The notes under the pieces: generated by a model
Databases searched by the model: none
What the model was told of the DNA's origin: nothing
The model's input: only the letters and a program-made list of their open reading frames with translations
Translations under genes and position numbers: made by a program
Assembly: GCA_014529385.2 (NCBI GenBank)
Contig: CM043942.1
Location: forward strand, 5,696,001 to 5,760,000
Reading direction: 5' to 3'
DNA: 64,000 nt
Source: Adiantum capillus-veneris
Lineage: Eukaryota > Streptophyta > Polypodiopsida > Polypodiales > Pteridaceae
In this document: in pieces, positions 11,272 through 23,147 of the stretch
Position numbering within the stretch: the stretch's first letter is position 1
Layout: every line of letters begins with the position of its first letter

Positions 11272-11586
11272 TTGGAGGTGGCAAAGGTTGCCAGGGTTGC
11301 ATCAACATTCGGTGTCCTCATGTACGAGGTGCTGATCTCGAGGCCCGACATAGCAGCTGTAGTGGGAGAATTTGCAGCAGGGTTGATTAGTTGTTCGATG
11401 ATTGATCTCGGCATAGAGCATAGCGGAGGTTTGCAGGTATTGGACCGATACTTGCAGGAGTGCATGAGCTCTTGTAGACTCTTTGCAGAGCTTGGAGCTA
11501 GCTCTGTGTGGCTTCCGCAGCGGGATGTTTCTCTATCAGTAGAGCCGAATGCACTAGCTCATCGAGAGTCAGTGGGCATAGGTTGA
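11272..11586 (+). pseudogene. Reverse-transcriptase tail remnant in element S
   Basis: Continues the reading frame of the gag-protease remnant. The stretch GVLMYEVLISRPDIAAVVGEF resembles the copia motif just after the reverse-transcriptase palm (G.LMY....TRPDIA.AVG). The 60 codons after it are not recognisable. If correct, integrase and most of reverse transcriptase were lost in one internal deletion. This is inferred from one motif. Confidence 0.45.
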
Positions 11587-11661
11587 GAGAATATCTCACC
11601 TTCTATTAGTTGTACACTAGTAGATCTTGCTTAAAGGCACATTGGCCTTTAAGTGGGAGGT

Positions 11662-11851
11662 TGTTGGGGTTAAGGCCTATGTGCCTTGACCGGTCGCCCA
11701 GGTCATGGGCGTAGCCCACTGTTACCCTATACTTATAGTGAGTATACTGTATAGGGGGAGCTGCCACTTCACAGTCTCCCCACCCACATCGTGTGTGTGT
11801 CTCCTTCTCTCTCTCGCACTCTCCGTCTATGGTGCTCCCCGATCCCCTTCA
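11662..11851 (+). repeat. 3' LTR of copia element S
   Basis: TGTTGGGGTTAAGG to CCCCTTCA, partner of 8089-8279, about ten differences. Followed by TTCTT. Confidence 0.9.
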
Positions 11852-11926
11852 TTCTTTTGTAGCCTAATAGAACACTCGGCTACACGATGTGGACCTCCAC
11901 ACTCATAGCATTGAAGAGGTGGTCTC

Positions 11927-14086
11927 TTAGCAGTGTAATTGAATATTTTGGTCTCTTGCCGCAAGAGCAGCTACTTGATATACAGGTTTGACTTGTCCCC
12001 AATAGTCCTCCATGTAGTATTGTGGAATTTCTTCAAGCACATCCATCCCATAGGCAATATTAGGGTCTATATCTTCCTCACAGCCTTCCAAACAAGCAAT
12101 ACATGACTCACAACCCACTTGATTCACAGAAGTGATTCTCGGATGTGGTGGTTGCGGTCCTAGCACTGGAGGTGGTAAGGGTGTTGTTTGAACAACATTT
12201 TGGGCCCTAGGGACCATGTGTTGTGCTGTTTGTTCAAGAGGTGGGGCCGGCATCAATGCAGGCACTTGAGGTGTATCTGTCCATGCTAAAGTTCATCTAT
12301 TGGCCATCGCATGCTTAAATATTATGCAATCCTTAGCTTGATGACCATACCTTCCACAGGCACTGCAATTCCCATTGAATTTTACTCTAAAAGTAGGGCA
12401 TTCACTGGTACTATGTGGTCGATAGCGTACTAAGAACCATTGTTGCTCCCTTCTTGGATACATATGATTGTTTTGCAGAGTACGATTATCTCTAAGACTC
12501 TCTTGAATAGCCTTGGTGAGATCTGCTGAAGTCATCTCAGATATCTTTGGCTCCTTAGCAATAGGCTTTAGGATCATTGGCTGATGCCCCGATGCTTGGG
12601 AGCTAATATATTTAGGCTCAACAGACACTCTTTCTCCTTGAATCATTAAATTATCCTCCAATTGGATGGCATTGGTGGTGACTGCTTCCCAAGTGGTGAT
12701 ACCTCTAATGACTAGGCCATTGTAGACATCCTCATGTCGTAATCCCCTAATGAATCTATCAAGCAATTGATTATTATTGAAGTGCTCATTTGGATTACAA
12801 TGAGAATTCAAACGCTTCAAGTGACTAATAAAGTCTCTCACCGACTCTCCTTTCTCTCGTTGGGCTTTCTGGAGCTGAGAGGCTACACCCCAAAGCACTC
12901 CCTCTCGTATGTATTCTTTCAAGAACAGTCTCCTAAGAGTAGGGTAAATGGTTTTTTCTTCCACCCTTAGGGTTCTATACCAATCCCCTGCCTTCTCACT
13001 TAAGGATAGGCTTAAAGCATTACGCTTATGCAGGTCATTTTGTTCTCCTAGAGAATCGCATATTTGTTCAAACACTTTGATATGATTTCTCACATCCCCG
13101 TCTCCACTAAATTTTAGTGTGAGCTTGGCTATTTGTACTGCCTTACTTCTAGTCTCTCTATCAGGCGTGTCACGCATATTCTCAGCAATCGATCGACCAA
13201 TAGCTTGAGCAAATGTTTCCAAGTCACCTAAGTGAGCAGGCATCGTGGGTGAAGGCGCTCTAGAGACTACATGTGGAGTAGGTATTGGCATTGGGCTTGG
13301 CGCATAGGAAGCCCTTGGGTTCCACGTTGGGTACAATGTTGTGCCATGTGGTGGCCCAAGGGTCATATGGGTGGCCCTAGGCATAGCAGACATCGGATGT
13401 GACATGCTAATGCTAGCTGGTATAGTCCCATGGAAATAAGAGCTTGGGTGTTGTGGTTGTGGAGCATAGGAAGTTGAAACAATGGGAGGGGTAGGGACTA
13501 CATGAGTATGAGGACCCATGGGTGTATACGATTGGTACACACTTGTAGGTACTGTTGCAGGCATTGAGCTACCATGTAGTGGTGATTTACTAACAAATGA
13601 GGTCCATGGCGTGTTTCTTGGCATGCCCATCATTGGGGTAGGCATGGTAGCCGTGGTGTCATCAAGGGAAAGATGAGCTAGACTTGGAAAGGTAAAGCTA
13701 TCACTTGTGGGCTCAGATTGCACTGAGACCCCTGGAGAAACAACATATGGAGGATCCATCGGACTTACCGAGGGAGTCTTCATTTGCGATAAAGTCGGTT
13801 GTTTAGCCTTTCTTGTATCCAAGAATCTCATGAGACCCATTGAAGGCATGCGGATCCCTTTGTTCTGTCTCTCTAACTCAATGACCCTATGGATGACCTC
13901 ACAAACTCTTTCTTGTTGATCCTCCACACTAGTAGAACCCATTGTGGATTGTAGGACATCTAACCAACCCACATAATAGGTGTGACCTGTGTATAGGTCG
14001 GTTAGATTTTTTATTTGTAGTTCGTACTCCCAAATCTCATTTAAGAACGCTCCATCTAGGATTGAGGTGCTAGGGTGTCCTTTGAG
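11927..14086 (-). pseudogene. gag: Gag of Ty3/gypsy element M
   Basis: The reading frame is open from 14086 to 12293 (about 598 codons), then a single TGA, then in frame to 11927. Order of parts: a 230-residue P/M/S/T-rich N-terminal region; a Retrotrans_gag capsid domain around 13130-12640 with LKFSGDGDVRNHIKVFEQ, a W..L..... pattern and RDFISHLKRL; a linker; and a CCHC zinc knuckle CSACGRYGHQAKDC near 12350. After the stop the frame goes on for 112 codons of proline-rich sequence up to the insertion of element S. The protein would form the particle of M. No ATG is obvious at the left edge of the open frame; 14577-14200 may be its displaced N-terminus in another frame. Confidence 0.75.
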
Positions 14087-14199
14087 CTAGCTGCTATGTT
14101 GCTCTCTATGGGTTGACTCTTAGTGGTCGCTAATTCAAGAGCACTTGATTGCTCTCCTAGCAAGGATATTGACATAGGAGCTTTTGATTTTAACTCTCT

Positions 14200-14577
14200 T
14201 CATTGCTCCACCTTGCGTAAGCTCTCAATCTCCTTTTCCCTTGCTGCAAGGATATACCGCTCAACCTCTTGCACTTCGACAAGGCTTCTACCATCATGTA
14301 ATATAACCTCAAACGGGAATAGTTCTGAAGAGTCAGGGGGTGCAGTGAATGGAATATTCACGTGCACATTCTCTAAGGTTATAGGGTCTATGTTGGTCAT
14401 GAATGGAGAATTTACTTCCCCACCCCCCTCATTTACATCATTAGCTCCATGTTCGGAGTGAGTGGCTCTACTAAAGGTTTCCTTCAAGCGGCTAAGCACG
14501 CTCGGCCCGGACCGTGGGCCCATCGCATGCATGTCTTGGCTTGAGCTATCGGGATTAGGCATTGAGAAACCCTCCAT
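14200..14577 (-). pseudogene. Probable N-terminal part of M gag
   Basis: A 125-codon ORF starting MEGFSMPNPDS just downstream of the M leader. It ends in a basic/acidic helix-like stretch (REKEIESLRKVEQ). It lies in a different frame from the main gag ORF, separated by about 110 bases with stops. I read it as the N-terminus cut off by a frameshift; a separate small ORF is also possible. Confidence 0.45.
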
Positions 14578-15465
14578 GCGTCGTAGTCAGAGGAAGAGTC
14601 ACTAGCCGCTATGTTTGGGTCTTGGTTTGTACTACCTTGGGTCCCTCCCCCGAGGGCCCGGAACCTAAGGTAGGTGTAAATTGAGAACTCGCGTAAGTCG
14701 AAATTCTCTCTAGTTGCTCTTTCTCTAGCACACGATCAGAGCGCAGATGCATGTGCCTTTGGCACCCTACAAGCGAATAAACTCGAAGGTTAACCCCTTA
14801 CTTTTTTAGGCGTCCGTTTTCACTCGTTTTTTTATGTCTTTTAATGATCGGTTTTTTTATTAAAGTCTGTGATAGATCAAAACAAGCGTATCACTCAAAG
14901 GGTCGCGGTGTGCTTTATAACACAATGTTCGGTCAACTGAAGCTCTGTTGGCCTCAAAAAAGTCAATTTTTAGCTACGTGTGAAGCTAAAATATGTAATT
15001 TTAAAGGGAGACTGAGGCCTAAGCCTAAGCGTGAGCTTGGGCTTGGGTCTGGGCTTGGGTCAGGGAGATATTCCCAATCCTACCTTTAAAATTTATTTTT
15101 TTAAAAAAAATTAATTTCTTTTTTTTTTGGGATAAGGTCGCCGCGGCCTACGTGAGAGCACACACTCTACCTACCTACTTACAGCTAATACACCTACTGT
15201 TACATACTAACACACTTCATTAGCTCTAACAAATCTATTTCCTACTTACTGTACTTTACATTACACAGAACTAACAACCTTAATACTAACACCTTATCAC
15301 AGAGAAAACACAGTACCTTTGAAAACCTCATTAACAAAGAAATACACAGTAGCAAAAACAAAATCCTTCTTCTCAACACACACACCTTCCTTCCCTACCT
15401 TTCCTACAATTGAAATTGCACCACAAAAGAAGCACAGAGTGCCATTCAAGCTTAGTGTATAGCAT
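14578..15465 (-). other. Untranslated leader of element M
   Basis: About 890 bp between primer site and gag. It holds an A/T-rich segment (15090-15130) and a repeated GGGCTTGGGTC-type stretch near 15035-15065. No ORF is supported. Confidence 0.6.
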
Positions 15466-15483
15466 TCCCCGGCAACGGCGCCA
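15466..15483 (-). other. Primer-binding site, tRNA-Asp type (element M)
   Basis: On the minus strand TGGCGCCGTTGCCGGGGA, an 18-of-18 match to the complement of plant tRNA-Asp as used by Athila/Tat gypsy elements. Four bases separate it from the LTR. Confidence 0.93.
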
Positions 15484-15487
15484 AAAA

Positions 15488-16132
<645 letters not shown>

Positions 16133-16389
16133 ACCTTGAAAACTTTACCTTTTTACTTGCGAGATAACGAAGATGAATCCATAGTGTGTAAGACCACTCA
16201 AGTTAAAAGAGTTGAATAGACCCTAGAGGTAGACAACATTCATTCAATCATGTCTACAGCCATCCAATGCACTCTTACCTTGGGAGAATTGTTAAAACTC
16301 GGACCATACTTATGAAATGATCTACAGAAAACTCTAAAGAAGGTGGGAATAATGGGGCTAATCTCAAAAAAATTGAAAAAATAAAAAAC

Positions 16390-16560
16390 AAAATGGACAA
16401 CAAAGAGATTCGATATGTTCCAATGAACAAAGTCGGAGAATATTACGAAGGGGAAGAAGGAAACACCACACTTCTAGTGAAATATAATGACATTGAGACC
16501 ATGGAAATACTGGATAGTGAAGCAAGGACAGCCATATCCACGAAAGCAGTATGTGAATAG
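16390..16560 (+). pseudogene. Protease remnant of element G
   Basis: The frame reads MDNKEIRYVPMNKVGEYYEG and goes on to VKYNDIETMEILDSEARTAI. The last part matches the gypsy retropepsin pattern (V.I......AILDSGAG.AI). The active-site Asp is at 16513-16515, but the glycine that follows Asp-Ser is replaced by Glu. A TAG ends it at 16560. This is the usual place for protease, upstream of reverse transcriptase. Confidence 0.55.
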
Positions 16561-16639
16561 CGACAATGGATGTATGTGTGAATACGTCTATGCCTACTCA
16601 ATTTTGCAATGAGGATGGCTACGACATAATTCCAATCCA

Positions 16640-17142
16640 ATGATTTCAATCCTCAACATTGAAGACGACGATGAGGAACCCAAGGACTTGATAAAAGCTC
16701 AACAAGTCTTTTTAGACCTCGATTACGATGCAACAGATGAGTTAGATGAACACTCAGCTACCTCAGAAGGTTCGGGGTCAGAAAAAGAACATGTGAGAGC
16801 TAAGCTACTCTTGGAAGGAGGGGAGGAAAAGTTCTTTGACTTTCCCAACCAAAAATTGAGAAGACAAAAATGGTATAGATGAAAAAGAGACACCAGAAAC
16901 GCAAAAACACGACCTATGCCATCAGTCTCCAGCAAAACACAATTCTTGATGCAGATAGATGCAAATGATTGTATCAAGGACAAAATCACTAACAGATATC
17001 CTTCAAACAAAAATTCAAAAATATATAAAACATCAAGAAAAACAGATACTCCAGCAAACCCACAGGATAAGAAACCACTCATGACCCGAGTTGAGCGGAA
17101 AAAGAAATATCAAGAGTTGAAAAAAGCTCTAAAGGAGATATA
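16640..17142 (+). other. Protease-RT linker of element G, decayed
   Basis: Two short ORFs (16640-16882 and 16916-17143) in different frames. They are acidic then lysine-rich. Neither has a recognisable domain. They probably represent the linker between protease and reverse transcriptase after frame decay. Confidence 0.4.
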
Positions 17143-17269
17143 ACGACCAAAATGGAAACCACGAAAGATGATGGTAAGGATGTAATGAGTGTTCTATCCC
17201 ATTACAAAAAATATATTCTCCAAGATCGAAAAATCATAATCGAACAACCTGTTAGGGAACTACGAAAAT

Positions 17270-18370
17270 AGGGCGAGTCCTACGATGGGCTTGAAAACAC
17301 TAAAAAGATAGACCTAGCTCAACTAGGAGAAGAGCCTAGACCTGCTTACATTGCAAACGACCTGACAGAAAAAGAAGAAGAGCTTTTGCTAAGATTGCTA
17401 AAAGAATACCGAGCTATTTTCGCTTGGTCTTACAAGGATCTCAAGGGTGTTGATCCAGAAATCTGTCAACATACCATACCCATGAGAGATGATGCGAAAC
17501 CAAGTAGACAAAGGCCATACACGTATAATGAAACATTTTTCAGGAAGATAAAAGAAGAGATTAAAAAACTAAAGGAAGCCAAATTCATTTACAAAGTTGA
17601 ACACACAGATTGGGTATCTCCAATTGTGGTAGTACCCAAGAAGAATGGAAAATTATGAGTGTGTGTTAATCTCAAAAAAGTGAATGCAACTACCATTAGA
17701 GACAACTTTCCTCTTCCAATCACTGAGCATGTTTTACAACAAGTTGCTGGAAAAGAATCTTACAATTTCTTAGATGACTTTTCGGGATACAATCAACTTT
17801 TGGTTGACCCAAAAGATCAGCATAAAACACCCTTTGCAATAGAATGGGGTATTTTTGCCTATCGGGTTTATGCCCTTTGGATTAGCTAATTCTCCAGCCA
17901 CATTTCAAAGGTTGATGAGCCATGCTTTTGAAGAATATCTTAAGAAATTCTTGGAAGTATACATGGATGATCTATCCGTACATTCATCAATTCGGGTTGA
18001 TCATTTTGAACACCTCAAAAAGGTATTCGAAGAATGTAGACTTTATAGGATTTGCTTAAATCCTAAAAAGTGCACATTCATGGGTAGACAAGGAAAAATT
18101 CCTGGACATATAGTGTCTAAAAATGGCATAACTACTGATATTGAAAAAATTCATGTCATTGCTGATTTTCCTAGACCAACAACAGTTAGGGTACAAGCCT
18201 TCATGGGGCATTGTGGATGTTACTGACGCTTCATCTACATGTACGCTATCATTGTAAAACCCATGTATAGCTTGATTACACACTTTGAGTGGACCGAAGC
18301 ATGTGAAGAATCCTTCATGAAGCTTAAGCAAGCTCTCACCTCAGCTCCAATATTGAACACCAGATTGGAG
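17270..18370 (+). pseudogene. Reverse transcriptase of gypsy element G
   Basis: Begins with the linker LTEKEEELLLRLLKEYRAIFAWSY, then RT motifs in order: WVSPIVVVPKKNG, a CVN-LKKVNATT motif, YNFLDDFSGYNQ, FGLANSPATFQRLM, and the catalytic YMDD at about 17965. Lesions: TGA at 17656-17658 at the expected arginine, a frameshift near 17870 just before the PFGL motif, and TGA at 18224-18226 at the second arginine of the expected YYRRF. It copied element RNA into DNA when intact. Confidence 0.85.
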
Positions 18371-18761
18371 TAAGATATTTCACATACATGTAGATGCTTC
18401 CAATTTTGACATCGGTTGTATACTAGCTCAACCAAGAGACGAGAAAATCGACTTTCCTATTTCTTATGCTAGCTGACAGTTGAACATGGCTGAAAAGGAT
18501 TACACCACCACCGAAAGGGAAGGATTGGGAATTATCTATGCTGTTAAAAAGTATAGACATTACCTATTAGCGAAGAAGTTCGTGTTCTTTGTAGATCACC
18601 AAGCCTTGTTATATTTGGTCAACAAGCCATGCAGCACAGGAAGAATAGTGAGATGGTTCATCATTCTTCTGGAATTTGATTTCACTGTGGTTGTAAAAAA
18701 AGGGCACTACACATCAATTACCAGATCATTTGTCAAGAATTGTTTCAGGAGAATCACCTAA
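18371..18761 (+). pseudogene. RNase H of gypsy element G
   Basis: DASNFDIG followed by MAEKDYTTTEREGLGIIYAVKKYRHYL and FVDHQALLYLVNK, the standard gypsy RNase H signature (D..., E in TTTE.E, D in VDHQ). It ends with the connection motif before the integrase zinc region. One frameshift separates 18370 from 18480. Confidence 0.8.
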
Positions 18762-18928
18762 AGGGGTAGACGATGATCTACCAGATGCCTATTTGTTCTC
18801 CGTGGAAATGATACCTCGATGGTCGGAAAACATGGTGGTGGCATTGATGACAACATCTCAAGTGGATTCACAAATACCACTTCCTATTACGATCAGTTTA
18901 ATTGAGCAATTGGCTATATTATCAATTA

Positions 18929-19192
18929 CTAGTTGGTAGGCTATACAAAAGAAATCAAGATGGAATACTGCTCTTATGAATTAATCCTGAAGAAAAAAAC
19001 CAGTACCTAAGTCAAGCACATGTTACCATATTAGGACCTCACTTTGCGGAAGACCAAACTATGCAACGAATCTTGCGACTTGGAGTATTTTGGCCGACTA
19101 TGAGGAGTGATGTTCGATCTATTGTAAACGATTGTCCTCAATATCAAAAACAAACACCCATACCTCATGTAACATTGTTTCAAATGTCACAT
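18929..19192 (+). pseudogene. First integrase-type H2C2 zinc module of G
   Basis: In one frame with a single TGA: LVGRLYKRNQDG, then AHVTILGPHFAEDQT and LRLGVFWPTMRSDVRSIVNDC, then PQYQ. This matches the HHCC pattern of integrase N-termini; the fourth ligand is Tyr instead of Cys. It lies between RNase H and a second, better preserved copy of the same module (19366-19540). Confidence 0.65.
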
Positions 19193-19199
19193 GTTCCTA

Positions 19200-20430
19200 A
19201 GTGGAGTAACTATTTGTTTACTTACTTACAAGCCGAACATTTCCTGAGGATATGAGTAAACGCCATCAAAAGAGCAATTAAAACTAAAGCAAGAGACTAT
19301 TCTCTTATTGGGAACCAATTGTATCGGAGAGGTAAATATCAACATTTTCTCTTTGTGCAAATCAGGACGAGTATATTCTGATTATAGAACAAGCAGATGC
19401 TGGATTAGCAAGAGGTCACTTTTCTAGTGAGACCACCGCAAGAGCAATTTTGATGGCAGGCATATGGTGGCCAACACTTTTTGCAGATGCCAAAGAATAT
19501 GTTCGAAGGTGTGATGCTTGTCAACGAGAAAAAATGCCAACACGAGTAGATAGCATGTCCTTAAGACCAATGATGGGGACTAGAGCTTTCGCAAAATGGT
19601 CTATATATTTTGTTGGGCCAATACAACCACCGGCTTATAGAACCCAATCTCAATATATCATTGTAGCTACGTACTATTTGACCAAGTGGGCCGAGGGTAA
19701 AGCAACTCAAAAGAATGATGCCAAAAGCACTGCTACATTCATACATGAGTATGTATTCACGAGATATGGACTGCCGATAGAAATTGTCAGTGATTGGGGA
19801 ACTCATTTCCTCAATGAAGTAATCGAGTATTTGCTTAATGAGTTTATGGTCATCCATAACAAATAAGCTCCATAACAAATAAGCTCCCTATCACCCACAA
19901 GCAAACGGACAAGCTGAGCATACGAACAAAATTCTTAGCTCGGTGCTGACTAAAGTGGTTAGTTCAGGAAGGACAGACTGGGAAATGAATCTCCATGCTG
20001 CTCTATGGGCTTATTGAGTTTCATTCCAAACAGCTTTAAATGCTACACCCTTTAACCTTGTTTATGGTCTTGATGACATACTGCCAATAGAATTTCTATT
20101 GCCGACATTAAGGGTAACACGAAATCTTGAGTGGAATGGACATGAATTGCCAGAAAGATTTAAAGATTTGGAAAAGCTAGATAAGCAAAGGCTAACTGTT
20201 GTACCTCACATCTATGCACAAAAGCGAAAACAAAAACAGTTTTTGATTCCTAGTTAATCACAAAAATCTTCAAGAAAGGGGACTTAGTTTTAATCTATTC
20301 CCTTAAGCAACACATTCCCAATTTTTAAAAAAAGGAAAATGGACCGTTTATCATTGAAGATGTATCTCCAAGTGGAGCCGTAAAATTGTCCACCGTAGAT
20401 GGTGAACTAATGGCTAATTGGATTAGTCTG
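19200..20430 (+). pseudogene. Integrase of gypsy element G
   Basis: Starts with a helical segment (VPKWSNYLFTYL) and LIGNQLYRRGKY, then the second zinc module with ARGHFSSETTARAI and MAGIWWPTLFADAKEYVRRC, CDACQREKMP. The catalytic core follows: the first Asp is changed (IYFVGPI where the family has DFVGPI), the second is in IVSDWGTHFLN, and Glu in QAEHTNK. Stops and frameshifts occur near 19255, 19866 and 20015 (TGA at the expected AYR). The C-terminal barrel reads GPFIIEDVSPSGAVKLSTVDG. Function: insertion of element DNA; dead as written. Confidence 0.8.
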
Positions 20431-20435
20431 GATGT

Positions 20436-21010
20436 CGTTTAAAGAAATACAATTTGCCGCTAACCAATGAACTGCTAGAAAGAATGCATGCAGCCAAGCA
20501 AAGGAGGATTAAATGACATCAGATAATTGATGAAGCCCGAGAGGAAGCTCGGCTTTGCGTACTCAAATGGAAAGCTGCTCTCAAAAATCAACAAATACCG
20601 ATTCCCATCAACACTCTGGAAATAGATGACCGACAATGGAAATTACCTAAAGATGCAGTTTCAACAGATGATGAATGGTTAGACAGAATGGACCTGTGCA
20701 TCACAGTACAGCTCAACAATCATAGCACTAATGCTTTGGTCGACACAAGAGCTAGAGTAAATGCAATTAGTTATTCCACGTACAAGAAGGAAACAAGTCA
20801 AGCATTGACAGCAGGAATAGAGACAATCAAAGGATGCAACAAGAACCCAACCCCAACATTGGGAGTAGTCAACTTGAACGTGATAGTACATGGATGTTCA
20901 TGTCCTCATTAGTTTGTATGCTTACCAGATGAACACATGAATGAGATGATGATTCTTGGAATTCCCTGGATGTGTACATACAAAGCAGTACTAGATTGGG
21001 ATACAAATCA
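20436..21010 (+). pseudogene. Retropepsin-like domain fused after integrase in G
   Basis: The frame that follows the integrase C-terminus (RLKKYNLPLTNELLERMHAAK) has one TGA near 20513 and runs to 20909, then after a TAG to about 21010. It contains CITVQLNNHSTNALVDTRARVNAIS, here in two parts: VQLNNHSTNALVDT and RARVNAIS, then LGVVNLNVIV, FVCLPDEHMNEMMILGIPW. That is the order of a retropepsin: an ALVDTGA-type active site (Asp 20742-20744; Gly replaced by Arg at 20748), a G..L.V strand, and the ILG.PW motif. Protease normally lies before reverse transcriptase. A second element spliced in is the main alternative, but the frame is continuous with integrase. Confidence 0.55.
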
Positions 21011-22700
21011 GCAAAGGCAGGCAACTCATTGTTTCAATTGCACCAAGCAAGGAGGAATGGAAAGGAAGCAATCAGCAGACCAAACCACGACGTAATCAAT
21101 CTTCTCCATCCCCTCAACAAGCAAATGCTACAAGTAGCATGCAAGGAGTCAGGCACATTTGGGTACCAAAAGCACGGCTTAAGGATAAGCCGATTCAAAT
21201 CTGGGTGCCCAAAACATCACGGACAAAACAAAAGAAGGTTCCAAAGGTAAAGACATAGAGACGAGCATCTCCGAGCACGGAACCTAACATGAACTGGGTA
21301 TGGAAGAAAAAGGAGCACTTATCTTCTCCACAGACCGTAAAACCAATCAAGCAATGGCGTGCTAAGTCTCAAAAAACTCCACCAACCCATACAGCAATAA
21401 GCAAATCGAGCTACCACTGGCGAGAAAAAGCTCGACCACAATCAAAAGTGCTATTAACAGCTCGAGAAATCAGCATGTTGAAGCATCCTGATCGTACAAT
21501 CAAACAGAGAGCACACAAGCTACAAGATTTGCTCTTTGGAAGACATCAACAGCAAACCTCAACATCATAAACCCTTGAGTTAATTACTCAAAACCCACCT
21601 CTTGCACAGCATATTGGTTTGAATTCCATTGATCTTCAAAGCATGGTAGAGCCAACCATGGCTATGCATAGACACGATTGTTCCACCCATGCACACAGTT
21701 GTCCCGGAGTACGCCATCTAGGAGGGGTGGAAGGGCACTAATTACTAAGTAAATAAGGGCAATGTTTGAAGAGGGAGAAAAAAGTTCGATATTAACGTGT
21801 GATTTTTTTCCTAATAATGCCCTTATAATTCATCATCAAGGGAAAATTCACTGGTAATATCTTCCCAATGAGAGTAAATAGTGTATATACTATCAAAAAA
21901 TCATCAAAAAATAGTCCTTTTTGGGTATTTTTCATCATTTTTATTGATAATGAGACTTAAAAATAGAAAAATCCAACAAAAAACAACAAGCTTGTGTTTT
22001 TCAATGGATTTTCTTCATTATTGGATTTTCACTTTACTTTTTTAGAGCATTTGTTGTTTTCTTTGAATTTTTCAAATAAACAGGTCAAAAATTAATAATA
22101 AATAGCAAGGAAGCTCAGATGGAAAAACCAAAGACATGATGGTGATCAGAAAGACAAGGCAACAAGCACAAAAATTTTCAATGAAATCAGAAGATGGAAG
22201 CGGGAAGCCTAAATTAGGCGGCCAGACCTACATTTGCAAAAGTCTTGCAGAATGAACTACAGGAATCCAATCAAGGAAATTTTTGAGCCTAACATAGATT
22301 TCACGGCCTAGTAGGACTAACAGGGGAATCTGGGGAAAATTGGTTCGGGAAGTCCGGGTATAGATATCCAAGGTAGGCTAAAACCACCTCATTTCCACTT
22401 GTGGCCTTTGTAGAGAGAGCTCTTCGACCAATTTCGCGGGTCTTTTTGGGAGTCTACAGCTGCTCGTTTTCAGCGCCGTCTCACACGAGACATGAGAGGT
22501 GAGTTCTTTACTCGTCAATGATCCATTTTGTACGGCCGGTAGCTAGTCTAAACCCCTAGAAATCGAGCAGTGCACGAAGACCTACGACCAAAACCTGACC
22601 ATAGAGGCCTGTCAGCTCGACCAAATCAGATGAGATTTGAACTGTCGCATACCCAAACCTAATAGAACCTTTCTATATCCTCAATTTACCATTCGGCAGG
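21011..22700 (+). other. 3' end of G and unresolved junction
   Basis: 21011-21570 has short lysine/serine-rich ORFs of no recognisable type. A purine tract at 21718-21738 could prime plus-strand synthesis. 21757-22300 is A/T-rich and non-coding and may be the G 3' LTR. By about 22740 the sequence is the leader of coiled-coil element B. I could not place either boundary; no 5' LTR of B is visible. Confidence 0.4.
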
Positions 22701-22741
22701 GGTCAAGAGGATCCCCAGTAGAAAAGCTAGGTTTTTGACAA

Positions 22742-22993
22742 ATGCCAGAATTCCGATCTGACTCCACAAAGAGCCTGTCTATGAGGTTCATATACAATGT
22801 ATATGATTGGTTTAGTCAAATCAATCAAGCAAAGCCCTCGAACAGCAGAAAACGGCTCGAAGGCTACAAAGCATCAAACTCGACATACAGGGTCAAACTA
22901 ACTCCAAATGAGCCAGAATTGGACAAGTTGCTTCACGACTATGTTGTAGACAAGTCCAAAGCCTCAAGGTTGACTGACCAACTCAACAGGTAG
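22742..22993 (+). other. Small leader ORF of element B
   Basis: 83 codons starting MPEFRSDSTK. The same sequence exists in the leader of copy H (minus strand, 56090-55900) but is interrupted there, so it may be decayed coding sequence or simply conserved leader. No known domain. Confidence 0.4.
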
Positions 22994-23147
22994 TGTAGTC
23001 ACACAAATCGGTGATTTCAGAGTCGACAAAGCATAAAGTGATGCCGGCAAGACCAAACTTGACCAAATTCAATTTAGGACTTATTTTAGGTGTATAGAAT
23101 GTGTTTAGGTCAAAATTTGTAAGTTTTACAAAACATTTGTCACTGTT

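Larger units (their letters stand above)
8089..11851 (+). mobile_element. Shrunken Ty1/copia element S
   Basis: A 3,763-bp element with 190-191 bp LTRs about 95% alike, a tRNA-iMet primer site, a polypurine tract (AAGTGGGAGGT, 11651-11661) and a perfect target duplication TTCTT (8084-8088 and 11852-11856). It has a 1.6-kb leader, a gag fragment, a degenerate protease and a short reverse-transcriptase tail. Integrase, most of reverse transcriptase and RNase H are absent, so it is a deletion derivative that could move only in trans. Confidence 0.88.
16133..21740 (+). mobile_element. Decayed Ty3/gypsy element G, pol region
   Basis: Contains protease, reverse transcriptase, RNase H, two zinc-binding modules and integrase, and then an unusual C-terminal extension. 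Gag and the 5' LTR would lie on the far side of element M. A purine-rich tract (21718-21738) may be the polypurine tract. The 3' LTR is not delimited. The coding region has many stops, several of them TGA where the family has arginine. Confidence 0.75.

Noticed and set aside
18929-19192. Second gypsy element inserted between RNase H and integrase of G
   Set aside because: No LTR ends or target duplication are visible, and the flow RNase H - zinc module - zinc module - integrase core is colinear; a domain duplication is simpler.
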